Source of the DNA: Minisyncoccota bacterium
GTDB taxonomy: Bacteria > Patescibacteriota > Minisyncoccia > Minisyncoccales > Minisyncoccaceae
Assembly: GCA_028717005.1 (NCBI GenBank)
Contig: JAQUOQ010000003.1
Coordinates: 1-32,562, forward strand
DNA length: 32,562 bases
Direction of reading: 5' to 3'
The position numbers were made by a program, and so were the translations under genes. A model generated the notes under the pieces. That model had not been told where the DNA came from. It was given only the letters and a program-made list of their open reading frames with translations, and ran no database searches. The stretch's first letter is position 1. Each line of letters starts with the position of its first letter. Shown piece after piece: positions 9,788 through 17,197 of the stretch.

Positions 9788-9816
9788 CAAATTAAATTAA
9801 TAACCTTTTCTTAAAA

Positions 9817-12039
9817 ATGAGAAGAAAGAAAGGGAAAACAAACAGCTTTAAAAACAGAAAGAACGGAAAGATTTTGGCTAAAGAAAAAGCAAGATTCGGG
9901 ATAGCTCTTCCGGAAAAAACCAAACGCTATCTTTGGGCGGCAGCTTTTCTTATCCTCGCGATTACCGTTTTATTTTCTTTTTTCCGCCAGTCCGGATTTG
10001 TAGGCGAAAGCTTGAAAAATTTCTTGAGCATTCTCGCCGGCAACGTAATATTTATTATGCCGGTTGTTTTTGTCGTTATCGCGCTTATTTTGCTTAACAA
10101 CGATGAGTCGCTTCGGGTTGTCCGGAAATCCATTACGATATCAGGCTTGGTTTTGCTTGTTGGCGCGACGGGCATGTTTTCGCTTTTCGAACTTAGGGCG
10201 GACGAAGTGCTGAAAAACACTTTTATCTGGGATCATTCCGGCGCCGGCGGCGTAATAGGCTATTATCTTTCCTGGCCGCTTTTTAAAGGATTTGATTTTT
10301 GGGTTACTTTTTTTATTTTTTTAATCGCAATTTTAGTTGCCCTGTTTATTTTGTTTGATTTATTCTTGAAGCATTTTGCCGAAAACGAGGAAGAAATTAT
10401 GGAAAAAGATAAAGAAAAAAAAGAACAGTCTCCATTGGAAAGAATAAAAGAAATAACACAAAGCAAGTTGCCAGCGATTGCCGCGGGGAAGCCGAGAGAG
10501 CAGGGGGCGGAGGCGGCCACGCTTGATGTTAAAAAACCCGGAAAAGCTTTTGAAGAAAGAAAAAAAGAAAATTTGGAATACAAGTATCCTCCTTTGGATT
10601 TGCTTGCTAACAAGCAAAGCAGTTCCGAGGGCGGGGATATTGAATATAATTCCGCGGTTATTAAACGGACGCTTTCAACTTTTGGCCTTCCGGTTGAGAT
10701 GGATGAAATAAACATTGGGCCTACTGTAACTCAATATACCTTAAAGCCGGCCGAGGGAATAAAATTAAGCAAGATTACGGCACTGCAAAATGATTTGGCT
10801 TTGGCTTTGGCAAGCCAGAGCATAAGGATAGAAGCTCCGATTCCCGGCCGTTCTCTTGTGGGAGTGGAAATACCAAACAGAAAACGGGCCATAGTCGGAT
10901 TAAGAGACTTGTTGTCCAGCGATGTTTTTAAAACCTCTCCTTCTCCGCTTTTAATAGCAGTGGGAAAGGACGTGATGGGGCAGCCGAGTTTTGCTGATTT
11001 GTCCGAGATGCCGCATTTGCTCGTTGGTGGAACAACCGGCTCCGGAAAAACTATCTGCCTTAACAGCGTAATTTTAAGCCTGATTTACAGGAACGGTCCG
11101 GACGAGCTGAAATTGGTTTTGGTTGATCCGAAGCGGGTGGAGTTTCCGGTTTATGCTTCGTTAAATCATTTACTTTGCCCGGTGATTTATGATGCCCAGC
11201 AGACACTTGTTGCCTTAAAGTGGCTGGTTCAGGAAATGGAAAGGCGCTTTACTGTTTTAGCCGAAGGCAAGAGTAGGGATATAACGAGTTTTAACGCTAA
11301 GGCGGAAAAATCAGGAAAAGACAAGCTTCCTTATATTGTTTTGATTATTGACGAATTGGCGGATTTAATGAGCGTAAAAGGCAAGGAAATCGAATCTTAT
11401 GTCGTAAGGCTGGCCCAGATGTCCCGTGCCACCGGAATACACCTCATTTTAGCCACCCAGAGGCCTTCTGTGGAGGTCATAACCGGCCTAATAAAGGCAA
11501 ACATCACCAGCCGAATTGCCCTTAAGGTAGGCTCATTAATTGACTCTAGGACGATTTTGGATGCATCGGGAGCGGAAAAGCTTTTAGGAAAGGGCGATAT
11601 GCTTATAATGAGCAAAGAATACAGCAAGCCAAGGAGAATGCAGTGCCCTTATGTTTCCGATCAGGAAATCAGGCGCGTCGCCAATTGGCTTTTGGAAAAT
11701 AATAGCCCGGAATCAAGTTCCGAAGAAGCGGATGAAAATGGATACATCGAAAGCCAAAAAGAAGAAAACTCTCTTACCGGAGAATTGCAAAAGGCAATGG
11801 AAACGCCGGAGGTCCAGATGGATTCTTTTTATTCAAAAGAAGATCCGCTTTACGAAGAAGCAAAAAGAATGGTTATTTCTTCCAAAAAAGCCTCCGCATC
11901 TCTTTTGCAGAGGCGTTTGGGAATAGGGTATGCCCGCGCGGCGAGGCTATTGGATATTTTGGAAGAGCGGGGAATAGTTGGCCCGGCCGAAGGGGCGAAA
12001 CCGCGGGCTGTTTACATTTCCGAAGAAACGGAAGAATAA
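9817..12039 (+). CDS. ftsK: FtsK/SpoIIIE-type DNA translocase
   Basis: This membrane-anchored DNA pump segregates chromosome ends at the division septum. The N-terminus is basic and carries about four membrane segments (roughly residues 38-56, 70-93, 106-124 and 161-184). A charged linker of about 60 residues follows, much shorter than in E. coli. The motor has Walker A GGTTGSGKT at 404-412, the block VDPKRVEFPVY and Walker B LIIDELADLM. ILATQRPSVEVITG and DMLIMSKEYSKPRRMQ complete the RecA-like domain. The last 65 residues form the winged-helix gamma domain that reads polar DNA motifs (SLLQRRLGIGYARAARLLDIL). The gene starts 29 nt after rpoC with no terminator between them, so it may be read from the rpo promoter. 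A strong hairpin ends it at 12069. Confidence 0.95.
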   Translation: MRRKKGKTNSFKNRKNGKILAKEKARFGIALPEKTKRYLWAAAFLILAITVLFSFFRQSGFVGESLKNFLSILAGNVIFIMPVVFVVIALILLNNDESLRVVRKSITISGLVLLVGATGMFSLFELRADEVLKNTFIWDHSGAGGVIGYYLSWPLFKGFDFWVTFFIFLIAILVALFILFDLFLKHFAENEEEIMEKDKEKKEQSPLERIKEITQSKLPAIAAGKPREQGAEAATLDVKKPGKAFEERKKENLEYKYPPLDLLANKQSSSEGGDIEYNSAVIKRTLSTFGLPVEMDEINIGPTVTQYTLKPAEGIKLSKITALQNDLALALASQSIRIEAPIPGRSLVGVEIPNRKRAIVGLRDLLSSDVFKTSPSPLLIAVGKDVMGQPSFADLSEMPHLLVGGTTGSGKTICLNSVILSLIYRNGPDELKLVLVDPKRVEFPVYASLNHLLCPVIYDAQQTLVALKWLVQEMERRFTVLAEGKSRDITSFNAKAEKSGKDKLPYIVLIIDELADLMSVKGKEIESYVVRLAQMSRATGIHLILATQRPSVEVITGLIKANITSRIALKVGSLIDSRTILDASGAEKLLGKGDMLIMSKEYSKPRRMQCPYVSDQEIRRVANWLLENNSPESSSEEADENGYIESQKEENSLTGELQKAMETPEVQMDSFYSKEDPLYEEAKRMVISSKKASASLLQRRLGIGYARAARLLDILEERGIVGPAEGAKPRAVYISEETEE

Positions 12040-12068
12040 TTCCCCAGCCATTTTTAATATTTAACTTC

Positions 12069-12100
12069 AATATTTGGTAATCTGGTTACCAAATATTTTA
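12069..12100 (+). terminator. Intrinsic terminator after ftsK
   Basis: A perfect 12-bp stem (AATATTTGGTAA paired with its complement, 12069-12097) with loop TCTGG is followed by a T-rich stretch. It is the most divergent of five similar palindromes in this window (see 26366, 28487, 31030 and 31090). Confidence 0.7.
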
Positions 12101-12118
12101 TTTTTCGCCGATTTTTAG

Positions 12119-12124
12119 TATAAT
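12119..12124 (+). promoter_or_regulatory. -10 box of the first prepilin-LamG gene
   Basis: TATAAT lies 7 nt before the ATG at 12132 and overlaps an earlier in-frame ATG at 12123. This favours 12132 as the true start on an essentially leaderless mRNA. The -35 region is weak (TTTTAT near 12096). Confidence 0.5.
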
Positions 12125-12131
12125 GCTCTTA

Positions 12132-13043
12132 ATGAATAAAAAATTATTCCATGCTTTCACCCTGATAGAGCTTCTCGTAGTTATTGCGATTATAGGAATT
12201 TTGTCTGGCTTAATTATCGTTGGAATGAGTGGAGCGACGCGGAAAGCCACGGTTGCAAAGGCCCAGGTGTTTTCTAATTCTCTTAGAAATTCATTGATGA
12301 TGAACTTGGTTTCCGAATGGAAACTGGATGGCAGCGCGAATGACACATGGGGAGGACAAAACGGCTCTCTTGTCGGGCCTCCTGTTCTACAAACAACAGC
12401 TAACTGTGTTAGCGGTACTTGCTATAGTTTTAACGGAAGCACTCAATATATTTCCATTCCTCATCCTGTCGGAACAGATGTTTTTGATTTTGGCTCTCAA
12501 ATGACTGCCTTTGTGTGGGTGAAAGGGGTGGCACAAAATAATACGCACATAATAGCACAATTTGATGGAGGAGCAAGTCAAAGAGCTTGGAGGATAGCTG
12601 TATACGGACCCAACCCATATAATAGATTGTATGTTGATATAGCGGCAGATGTTCAAACAGATAGAAAAACTTATTATACAGATGCAATAGCCTTTGATGA
12701 CAATTGGCATTTGGTTGGATTTACTTTCGGCTCGGGAACATTAAAATTATACGTTGACGGATTAGAATCAGGTGTTACAAAAACTAGTGACAGCGCAATA
12801 ACTTTAATTCATAACTCAACGGCGAATGCGTATATTGGATGTAATTCAAATAATGGCTCGCCAGCGGCATTTTTCGCCGGTTCAATTGACGAGGCAAGAT
12901 TATACAGCGCAGCCATTCCAACATCTCAAATACAGCAAATATATTGCGCCGGTCTCAATAAGCTTTTTGTACAAAAAAATATCGGGGCATTTGAATACCA
13001 ACGAAGAATGGCGGAATTAAAATCAAATTATGCGAAGAAATAG
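12132..13043 (+). CDS. Prepilin-type protein with LamG/concanavalin-like domain (paralog 1)
   Basis: The N-terminus is a type IV prepilin signal: a short basic leader, then AFTLIELLVVIAIIGILSG, which would be cut by a prepilin peptidase between Ala and Phe and act as the assembly helix. After about 60 residues comes a beta-rich LamG/laminin-like domain of about 200 residues, with FNGSTQYISIP, a WHLVGFTF-type strand and an LYVDG turn. These folds usually bind glycans or surface ligands. A C-x4-C pair (CVSGTC) precedes the FNG strand. The last 38 residues, from QIQQIYCAGLNKL to the end, recur in the paralogs at 16258 and 24773. Inference: a surface pseudopilin or pilus-tip adhesin. It has its own promoter and stands between ftsK and recA. 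The start was chosen from the -10 position; 12123 is the alternative. Confidence 0.85.
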   Translation: MNKKLFHAFTLIELLVVIAIIGILSGLIIVGMSGATRKATVAKAQVFSNSLRNSLMMNLVSEWKLDGSANDTWGGQNGSLVGPPVLQTTANCVSGTCYSFNGSTQYISIPHPVGTDVFDFGSQMTAFVWVKGVAQNNTHIIAQFDGGASQRAWRIAVYGPNPYNRLYVDIAADVQTDRKTYYTDAIAFDDNWHLVGFTFGSGTLKLYVDGLESGVTKTSDSAITLIHNSTANAYIGCNSNNGSPAAFFAGSIDEARLYSAAIPTSQIQQIYCAGLNKLFVQKNIGAFEYQRRMAELKSNYAKK

Positions 13044-13088
13044 TAAAGCTTGGTCTTCTGGAGATTAAATATTAGGAAAGTTTAAATC

Positions 13089-13116
13089 TTGCTTCTTTCA
13101 ATGCCTTTGGTATAAT
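13089..13116 (+). promoter_or_regulatory. recA promoter
   Basis: TTGCTT (13089-13094), a 16-nt spacer and TATAAT (13111-13116) lie about 60 nt before recA. I see no clear LexA/SOS palindrome across it, so damage induction is not supported by the sequence. Confidence 0.55.
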
Positions 13117-13175
13117 TAGATTAAATTAACCAGAAATTAGTTATAAGTTTAGATTAGATAAAGATACTGGAAAAT

Positions 13176-14237
13176 ATGGCAAGAAAAAAAATTGACGAAA
13201 AAGAAAAGATAAACTTGGAAGAAGCAATTTCCGAGATTAAGGAAAAATTCGGCGAAGGAGCCATAATGAAACTTAAGGATGCCGAAAAGGCCAATGTGGA
13301 TGTTGTGTCTACCGGTTCTTTGTCTATCGATTTGGCTTTGGGCGTGATGGGCGTGCCGCGGGGCAGGATAATAGAAATATACGGAGGCGAAAGCACGGGA
13401 AAAACCACCTTGTCGTTAAGCATTTTGGCCGAGGCCCAAAAGAAAGGCGGAGTCGGCGCGTTTGTTGATGCCGAGCATGCGCTTGATCCGGATTATGCCA
13501 AACGAATCGGAGTAAACGTGGACGACCTATTAATTTCCCAGCCGGATTCGGCTGAACAGGGATTGCAGATAGTGGAAACATTGGTAAGATCGGGCGGAGT
13601 TGATGTGATTGTTATTGATTCTGTCGCCGCGCTGGTGCCAAAAGCGGAAGTAGCAGGGGAGATGGGCGAACTGCAAATCGGCCTTCAGGCAAGGCTGATG
13701 TCCCAGGCATTGCGCAAGCTATCAGGCATTGTTTCAAAAACCAAAACCATTGTCATATTTTTGAACCAAACCAGGATGAAAATCGGTATTTTATTTGGCA
13801 ACCCGGAAACGACCCCCGGGGGATTGGCCTTGAAGTTTTATAGTTCCGTCAGATTGGAACTGCGGAGAATTGCCCAGATAAAACAGGGAGAAAATATAAT
13901 CGGCAATCGCGTCAGGGCAAAGGTAGTAAAGAACAAGGTGGCCGCTCCGTTTAAAACCGCGGAATTTGATATTTATTATAACGAAGGTATTTCACGCGTT
14001 TCCGAGGCGATCAACCTTGGCGTTAAGAACGGACTTATCAAAAAGTCAGGCGCTTATCTGCAATATAAAGATGAAAAACTGGGACAGGGGCTGGAAAAAG
14101 CAAAAGAGTTTTTGCGGGCCAATCCGAAAATGTTTAAAGAGTTGCGGGCAGAGATTATAAAAGAGGAAACCGCGAAGCCGGACGAGAAAGAAACCGTAAA
14201 AGAGGAAAAGCCAGGAGAAGAATCCGGCGAAGAATAA
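13176..14237 (+). CDS. recA: Recombinase RecA
   Basis: RecA forms filaments on single-stranded DNA and drives strand exchange. The 353-residue protein has Walker A GESTGKTT at 71-78, then [12 protein letters not shown], the Walker B strand [10 protein letters not shown], and loop L2 with [15 protein letters not shown]. Loop L1 reads [11 protein letters not shown], where most bacteria have GDSH in place of GELQ. The C-terminal tail is acidic and lysine-rich ([11 protein letters not shown]), as in other RecA proteins. The gene stands alone behind its own promoter and ends at a bidirectional terminator. There is no intein or frameshift. Confidence 0.98.
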   Translation: MARKKIDEKEKINLEEAISEIKEKFGEGAIMKLKDAEKANVDVVSTGSLSIDLALGVMGVPRGRIIEIYGGESTGKTTLSLSILAEAQKKGGVGAFVDAEHALDPDYAKRIGVNVDDLLISQPDSAEQGLQIVETLVRSGGVDVIVIDSVAALVPKAEVAGEMGELQIGLQARLMSQALRKLSGIVSKTKTIVIFLNQTRMKIGILFGNPETTPGGLALKFYSSVRLELRRIAQIKQGENIIGNRVRAKVVKNKVAAPFKTAEFDIYYNEGISRVSEAINLGVKNGLIKKSGAYLQYKDEKLGQGLEKAKEFLRANPKMFKELRAEIIKEETAKPDEKETVKEEKPGEESGEE

Positions 14238-14253
14238 AATTTATTGCAAAACA

Positions 14254-14277
14254 AAAAACGCTTTTAAAAGCGTTTTT
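14254..14277. terminator. Bidirectional terminator between recA and the rpsR operon
   Basis: A perfect palindrome with an ACGCTTTT/AAAAGCGT core is flanked by A5 on one side and T5 on the other. It sits between convergent recA and rpsR and can end transcripts from both strands. Confidence 0.8.
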
Positions 14278-14311
14278 GCTTTGGAATTGCTTCCAACCCG
14301 AATTGCTAAAA

Positions 14312-14509
14312 TTATTTAACAACGAACGGAAGTAAAGCCATAAAACGCGCCCTTTTTATGGCATTGGAAACCTGCCTCTGGTGTTTGGCGCAAAGGCCGG
14401 TTTTTTTGCTGGCCTTTATCTTTCCAGATTTTGAGGTGTATCGTGAAATTGTCTCCGTATCGCGGAAATTTATTTCTCGGATGTTTTTTTTGCAGAAATA
14501 ACAGTACAT
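14312..14509 (-). CDS. rpsR: 30S ribosomal protein S18
   Basis: A 65-residue basic protein with the S18 signature: an N-terminal MYCYFCKKN Cys pair, a second potential metal-ligand site LCAKHQRQV, and the RNA-binding helix AIKRARFMALLPFV. S18 binds S6 on the 30S platform. It is the last gene of the rpsF-ssb-rpsR operon, 11 nt after ssb. The cysteines suggest the zinc-binding form of S18. Confidence 0.96.
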   Translation of the reverse strand: MYCYFCKKNIREINFRDTETISRYTSKSGKIKASKKTGLCAKHQRQVSNAIKRARFMALLPFVVK

Positions 14510-14520
14510 AAACTATTTAT

Positions 14521-14973
14521 TTAGAAGGGAATATCTTTAATATCGATTTCTTCGCCGTCTTCTATTATCGGTATATCTTCCCCCTCTTCAGCTTTTTTAT
14601 TATTTGTTTTTTGGTCGGGAACTTTGGCGTCTCCGCTGAATCCGCTGCTGCGGGGGCCTAACTGCAGCCCTTCGCCGATTATCTCCGTAGTGTATCTTTT
14701 GTTTCCGGTTTTATCTTCCCAGGAGCGGTTTTGTATCCGCCCTTCAATTAGCACCAGCGATCCTTTGGTAAGGAATTTTGAAGCTGTTTCCGCCAATTTT
14801 TGCCACAAAACAATGCGATGGAATTGAGAGTCTTCTTTTTTCTGTCCGGACGCGTCTTTCCAGACTCGATTTGTCGCTAATGAAAACGAACAAACGCTTT
14901 GGCCCGAAGGGGTGCTCCGTATTTCCGGGGGAGTAGCCACCCGGCCTAATAAAAATACTTTGTTAAGATTCAT
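14521..14973 (-). CDS. ssb: Single-stranded DNA-binding protein
   Basis: A 150-residue SSB. The OB fold spans roughly residues 1-108 (NKVFLLGRVATPPEIR, FHRIVLWQKLAE, LIEGRIQNRSWED). A flexible linker leads to an acidic tail ending DIKDIPF, matching the protein-interaction tip known in bacterial SSBs. It coats single-stranded DNA and recruits repair and replication proteins. Its place between rpsF and rpsR is the classical bacterial arrangement. The start at 14973 has no Shine-Dalgarno sequence and follows a 38-nt gap after rpsF. Confidence 0.97.
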   Translation of the reverse strand: MNLNKVFLLGRVATPPEIRSTPSGQSVCSFSLATNRVWKDASGQKKEDSQFHRIVLWQKLAETASKFLTKGSLVLIEGRIQNRSWEDKTGNKRYTTEIIGEGLQLGPRSSGFSGDAKVPDQKTNNKKAEEGEDIPIIEDGEEIDIKDIPF

Positions 14974-15011
14974 ATTTGTTTAATTATCTAATAATTAGTT
15001 AATTGAATCTT

Positions 15012-15473
15012 TTATTCGTCTCCTAGCATTTCGTTAAGCTTTTCTTCCACGTCTTTTAGCTCAACCGGCTTGTGCTTTTCTTCCGGCATACTAACGCCTG
15101 TTTTAACTTCTTTGTCCGTAGCCTTTTCGCCTTCTACCGGAGGCTTCCGGACCCTGTGGGAAGCTTTGTATTTGATTTCGTCCTTATTCAAGACAAGGTA
15201 TCGGATAATATTTTTATTGTCTTTAAGCTCTTTTTCTATGGAATCGACAATAGTTTTTTTATTCAAGCCGGTCTCGGGATAGAGGCTAAAAAAAGCATAC
15301 CAGGCTTCTTCGTCTTTTTCTATCGGGTAGGCTAATTTTTTGATTTCCGCCTTTCTCTCGCCCGCAAGTTTCCCATTTTTTTGGAAAGAAGATTCCAGCG
15401 CACCCAATAAGGCGCTAACTTCTTCTTGGGAAAGATTTGGGGAGATTAACAAATTAATTTCGTAAAACGACAT
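15012..15473 (-). CDS. rpsF: 30S ribosomal protein S6
   Basis: A 153-residue S6. The ferredoxin-like core fills the first 100 residues: FYEINLLISPNLSQEEV, KKLAYPIEKDEEAWYAFF and IIRYLVLNKDE. About 50 acidic and lysine-rich residues follow, a longer tail than in E. coli, probably disordered or helical. S6 pairs with S18 on the 30S platform. It is the first gene of rpsF-ssb-rpsR and sits behind a near-consensus minus-strand promoter and a leader of about 120 nt that can fold, so feedback by the S6:S18 complex is possible. Confidence 0.95.
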   Translation of the reverse strand: MSFYEINLLISPNLSQEEVSALLGALESSFQKNGKLAGERKAEIKKLAYPIEKDEEAWYAFFSLYPETGLNKKTIVDSIEKELKDNKNIIRYLVLNKDEIKYKASHRVRKPPVEGEKATDKEVKTGVSMPEEKHKPVELKDVEEKLNEMLGDE

Positions 15474-15597
15474 TTTTAAATCTTTTTATCTTTTTATCTG
15501 CCTTTCTTTTGAAGTAGAAAGGATTTTCGCGAAGGTTTTCGCCCTCGGCTAAACGCCGAAAAAAGGGTTTATCCGTAGGTTTATTTCGTACAAGGTA
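15474..15597 (-). promoter_or_regulatory. Structured 5' leader of rpsF-ssb-rpsR
   Basis: Between the predicted transcription start and rpsF lie about 120 nt. The RNA can form UCGGC/GCCGA with a 5-nt loop (15545-15559), extended across a U-rich bulge by CCC/GGG, and further on a CCTTTC/GAAAGG hairpin. S6:S18 leaders regulate this operon in many bacteria. I cannot confirm the conserved motif by eye. Confidence 0.35.
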
Positions 15598-15602
15598 TGT
15601 GT

Positions 15603-15631
15603 AATATAGCAATAATTCGCCTTGAGGTCAA
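15603..15631 (-). promoter_or_regulatory. rpsF operon promoter
   Basis: On the minus strand TTGACC (15631-15626), a 17-nt spacer and TATATT (15608-15603) give a near-consensus vegetative promoter. Confidence 0.7.
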
Positions 15632-15782
15632 GATTGTCCACTTTCCTTTTTTTAGAAATAACGATATAATTGCCGCATAATAAATGGCCAACAAGGTGGG
15701 AATAACAAAACTCCTGTTTTGTTGAAATCTATTTGTATCTTAAGGTCCGCGGCAACATATCGGGCTGTGGACAAAATGTACA
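15632..15782. other. Intergenic region upstream of a small ORF, no gene seen
   Basis: No credible gene lies here. A TATAAT at 15665-15670 lacks a good -35 box. AACAAAAC/GTTTTGTT (15704-15723) is a perfect 8-bp hairpin with loop TCCT, and a GTCCGC/GTGGAC pairing is possible near 15745-15775. A small RNA cannot be excluded. Confidence 0.3.
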
Positions 15783-15811
15783 TTGACAAATTAATAAATA
15801 TATATTATAGC
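15783..15811 (+). promoter_or_regulatory. Promoter for the 58-codon ORF
   Basis: TTGACA (15783-15788), a 17-nt spacer and TATAGC (15806-15811) predict a start near 15818, only a few bases before the AGGAGG at 15821-15826. Confidence 0.55.
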
Positions 15812-15827
15812 ATAAATCATAGGAGGA

Positions 15828-16004
15828 ATGAAATTGTTTGTAAAAGATCCTTTGGTGTTACTATTCGTACCGGGTTACGGTAATGTTGAGCAGGATATTG
15901 TTCCCAGCAAAAATGGTCCTTTCGTTGAGGCATGGAAAAAGCAACAGGAACAACTTGCAAACGCTTGGGGCAACAAGCCTGGCAACCGACCCGCCTTCGT
16001 GTGA
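15828..16004 (+). CDS. Putative small protein with strong expression signals (58 aa), unknown function
   Basis: This short ORF encodes 58 residues beginning MKLFVKDPLVLLFVPGYG, with a charged middle (EAWKKQQEQLANAW) and ending NRPAFV. I do not recognise it. It is preceded by a perfect -35 box, a plausible -10 box and a full AGGAGG, which is exceptional here because nearly all other genes lack a Shine-Dalgarno sequence. The AGGAGG ends only 1 nt before the ATG; the in-frame TTG at 15834 would have a 7-nt spacing and may be the true start, giving 56 residues. Six bases after the stop codon a long hairpin begins. It could be a small surface or toxin-like protein, a leader peptide, or a remnant of an imported gene. 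Confidence 0.5.
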   Translation: MKLFVKDPLVLLFVPGYGNVEQDIVPSKNGPFVEAWKKQQEQLANAWGNKPGNRPAFV

Positions 16005-16009
16005 AATGG

Positions 16010-16055
16010 GCATCCCGATTTTATAAGCATACTATGTGTTTGTAAAATCGGGTGC
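16010..16055. repeat. Long stem-loop after the small ORF
   Basis: CCCGATTTTA (16014-16023) pairs with TAAAATCGGG (16043-16052). The pairing continues inward through AAGCATA/TGTGTTT with G-U pairs to a CTA loop, giving about 18 bp, and outward by GCA/TGC past a bulged T. No T-tract follows, so it is not a classical terminator. Confidence 0.6.
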
Positions 16056-16078
16056 TCTCTACTCTCTCAAACAAGAAT

Positions 16079-16101
16079 CAGCAACGCTACGCTGTTTTTT
16101 T
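16079..16101 (+). terminator. Weak candidate terminator
   Basis: CAGC (16079-16082) and GCTG (16091-16094) form a 4-bp stem followed by seven T residues. It could end the transcript of the small ORF, but the stem is short. Confidence 0.3.
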
Positions 16102-16226
16102 GTTTGCCAAAATTTATTAAAGTTATAAATGTTTTATTAAAATTTACTTTTTTTCGAGAAGCTCCACAAATGGCTGTCTTGTTTTATTCTTGATTCTTAA
16201 TTCTTTATTCTTGATTCTTTCTATGA

Positions 16227-16232
16227 TATAAT
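16227..16232 (+). promoter_or_regulatory. -10 box of the second prepilin-LamG gene
   Basis: TATAAT lies 25 nt before the ATG at 16258. No good -35 box is visible in the T-rich upstream sequence, where TTCTTGATTCTT occurs twice. Confidence 0.45.
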
Positions 16233-16257
16233 ATATTCAAAATTACTGGTTTTGCTT

Positions 16258-17193
16258 ATGCAAAAAAAAATATTTGATAACGTAAATATTAAAGGTTTTA
16301 CTCTTATTGAGCTGATGGTCGCTATTCTTATAGTGGGCGTTTTATCCGGCTTGATTATCGCGATGATTTCTATGTCCGGAGCGCAGGACAATGCCAATCT
16401 CAATAAAAATAAAATGACCGCGGCCCAGTGGAAGAATTCTTTGATTGATAATCTTGTCGGTGATTGGAATTTCGATGAAACAAGCGGCACGACTGCTTAT
16501 AATTCCAGCGATTACGGCAGCAACTTAAACGGAACGTTCTCTGCCAGTCCACCAACAAGAAAAAGTGGCGGTGATTGTATTTCTGGTGGTTGTTTGGAGT
16601 TTGATGGGACCGACGATTTCGTGTCCGTAACTGATAGTACTCCTTTTTTGCCATTAGCTGACTCGACAGTTGCTTTATGGGCGTATAATGGACTTTGCAC
16701 AAAATCTTATCCGACTTTTTATAATAGGCATAGCCAGTCCGCAACTCTCGGTTTTTGGTGGGTATATACGGGGGGAACCAATGAAACAAACATTACCTGG
16801 CAATTTTCGAATGGTACGGCATATACTAGCACTACCTGGAGTAATGTTTTTGAAGCCAGTAAATGGTCTTATTTGGTTTTTGCTTATAATAACACAGCCA
16901 AAACAGTCACTTTGTATGTAAACAGTACTGCCAAAACCACACAATCTGTAGCCAATGCTCTCCCGGTGCTAAGCGGAACATTATATGTCGGGGCTTATAA
17001 CGCTACGGTATCAAACTATGCCTATAAAGGCAAAATTGATGAGCTTCAGGTATTTGATAAAATTTTAACGGTCTCCCAGATACAGCAAAAATATTTTGCG
17101 GGTGTCAATAAATTATTGGCGCGCGGAGAAATTAGTATTGCTGATTACGCGGAAAGATTGGCTTCTTTGAAAAGTTTGTCGGCAGGAAGGTAA
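16258..17193 (+). CDS. Prepilin-type protein with LamG/concanavalin-like domain (paralog 2)
   Basis: Same architecture as the proteins at 12132 and 24773. The class III signal reads GFTLIELMVAILIVGVLSG, with the usual Gly-Phe prepilin peptidase site. A C-x4-C pair (CISGGC) precedes FDGTDDFVSV. The lectin-like domain ends in GKIDELQVFDKIL, and the tail runs from QIQQKYFAGVNKLL to the C-terminus. It is expected to be an exported pseudopilin that displays a glycan- or ligand-binding domain; this is inference from the fold. I used the ATG at 16258 rather than an in-frame TTG at 16252. The next gene, a sugar-phosphate mutase, starts 4 nt after the stop and is probably co-transcribed. Confidence 0.87.
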   Translation: MQKKIFDNVNIKGFTLIELMVAILIVGVLSGLIIAMISMSGAQDNANLNKNKMTAAQWKNSLIDNLVGDWNFDETSGTTAYNSSDYGSNLNGTFSASPPTRKSGGDCISGGCLEFDGTDDFVSVTDSTPFLPLADSTVALWAYNGLCTKSYPTFYNRHSQSATLGFWWVYTGGTNETNITWQFSNGTAYTSTTWSNVFEASKWSYLVFAYNNTAKTVTLYVNSTAKTTQSVANALPVLSGTLYVGAYNATVSNYAYKGKIDELQVFDKILTVSQIQQKYFAGVNKLLARGEISIADYAERLASLKSLSAGR

Positions 17194-17197
17194 TAAT

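Noticed and set aside
13044-13175. LexA/SOS box upstream of recA
   Set aside because: I found no convincing CTGT-N8-ACAG or GAAC-N4-GTTC palindrome around the promoter.
15634-15670. Promoter TTGTCC...TATAAT in the 15.6 kb intergenic region
   Set aside because: The spacer is 25 nt, too long for a vegetative promoter; only the -10 box fits.
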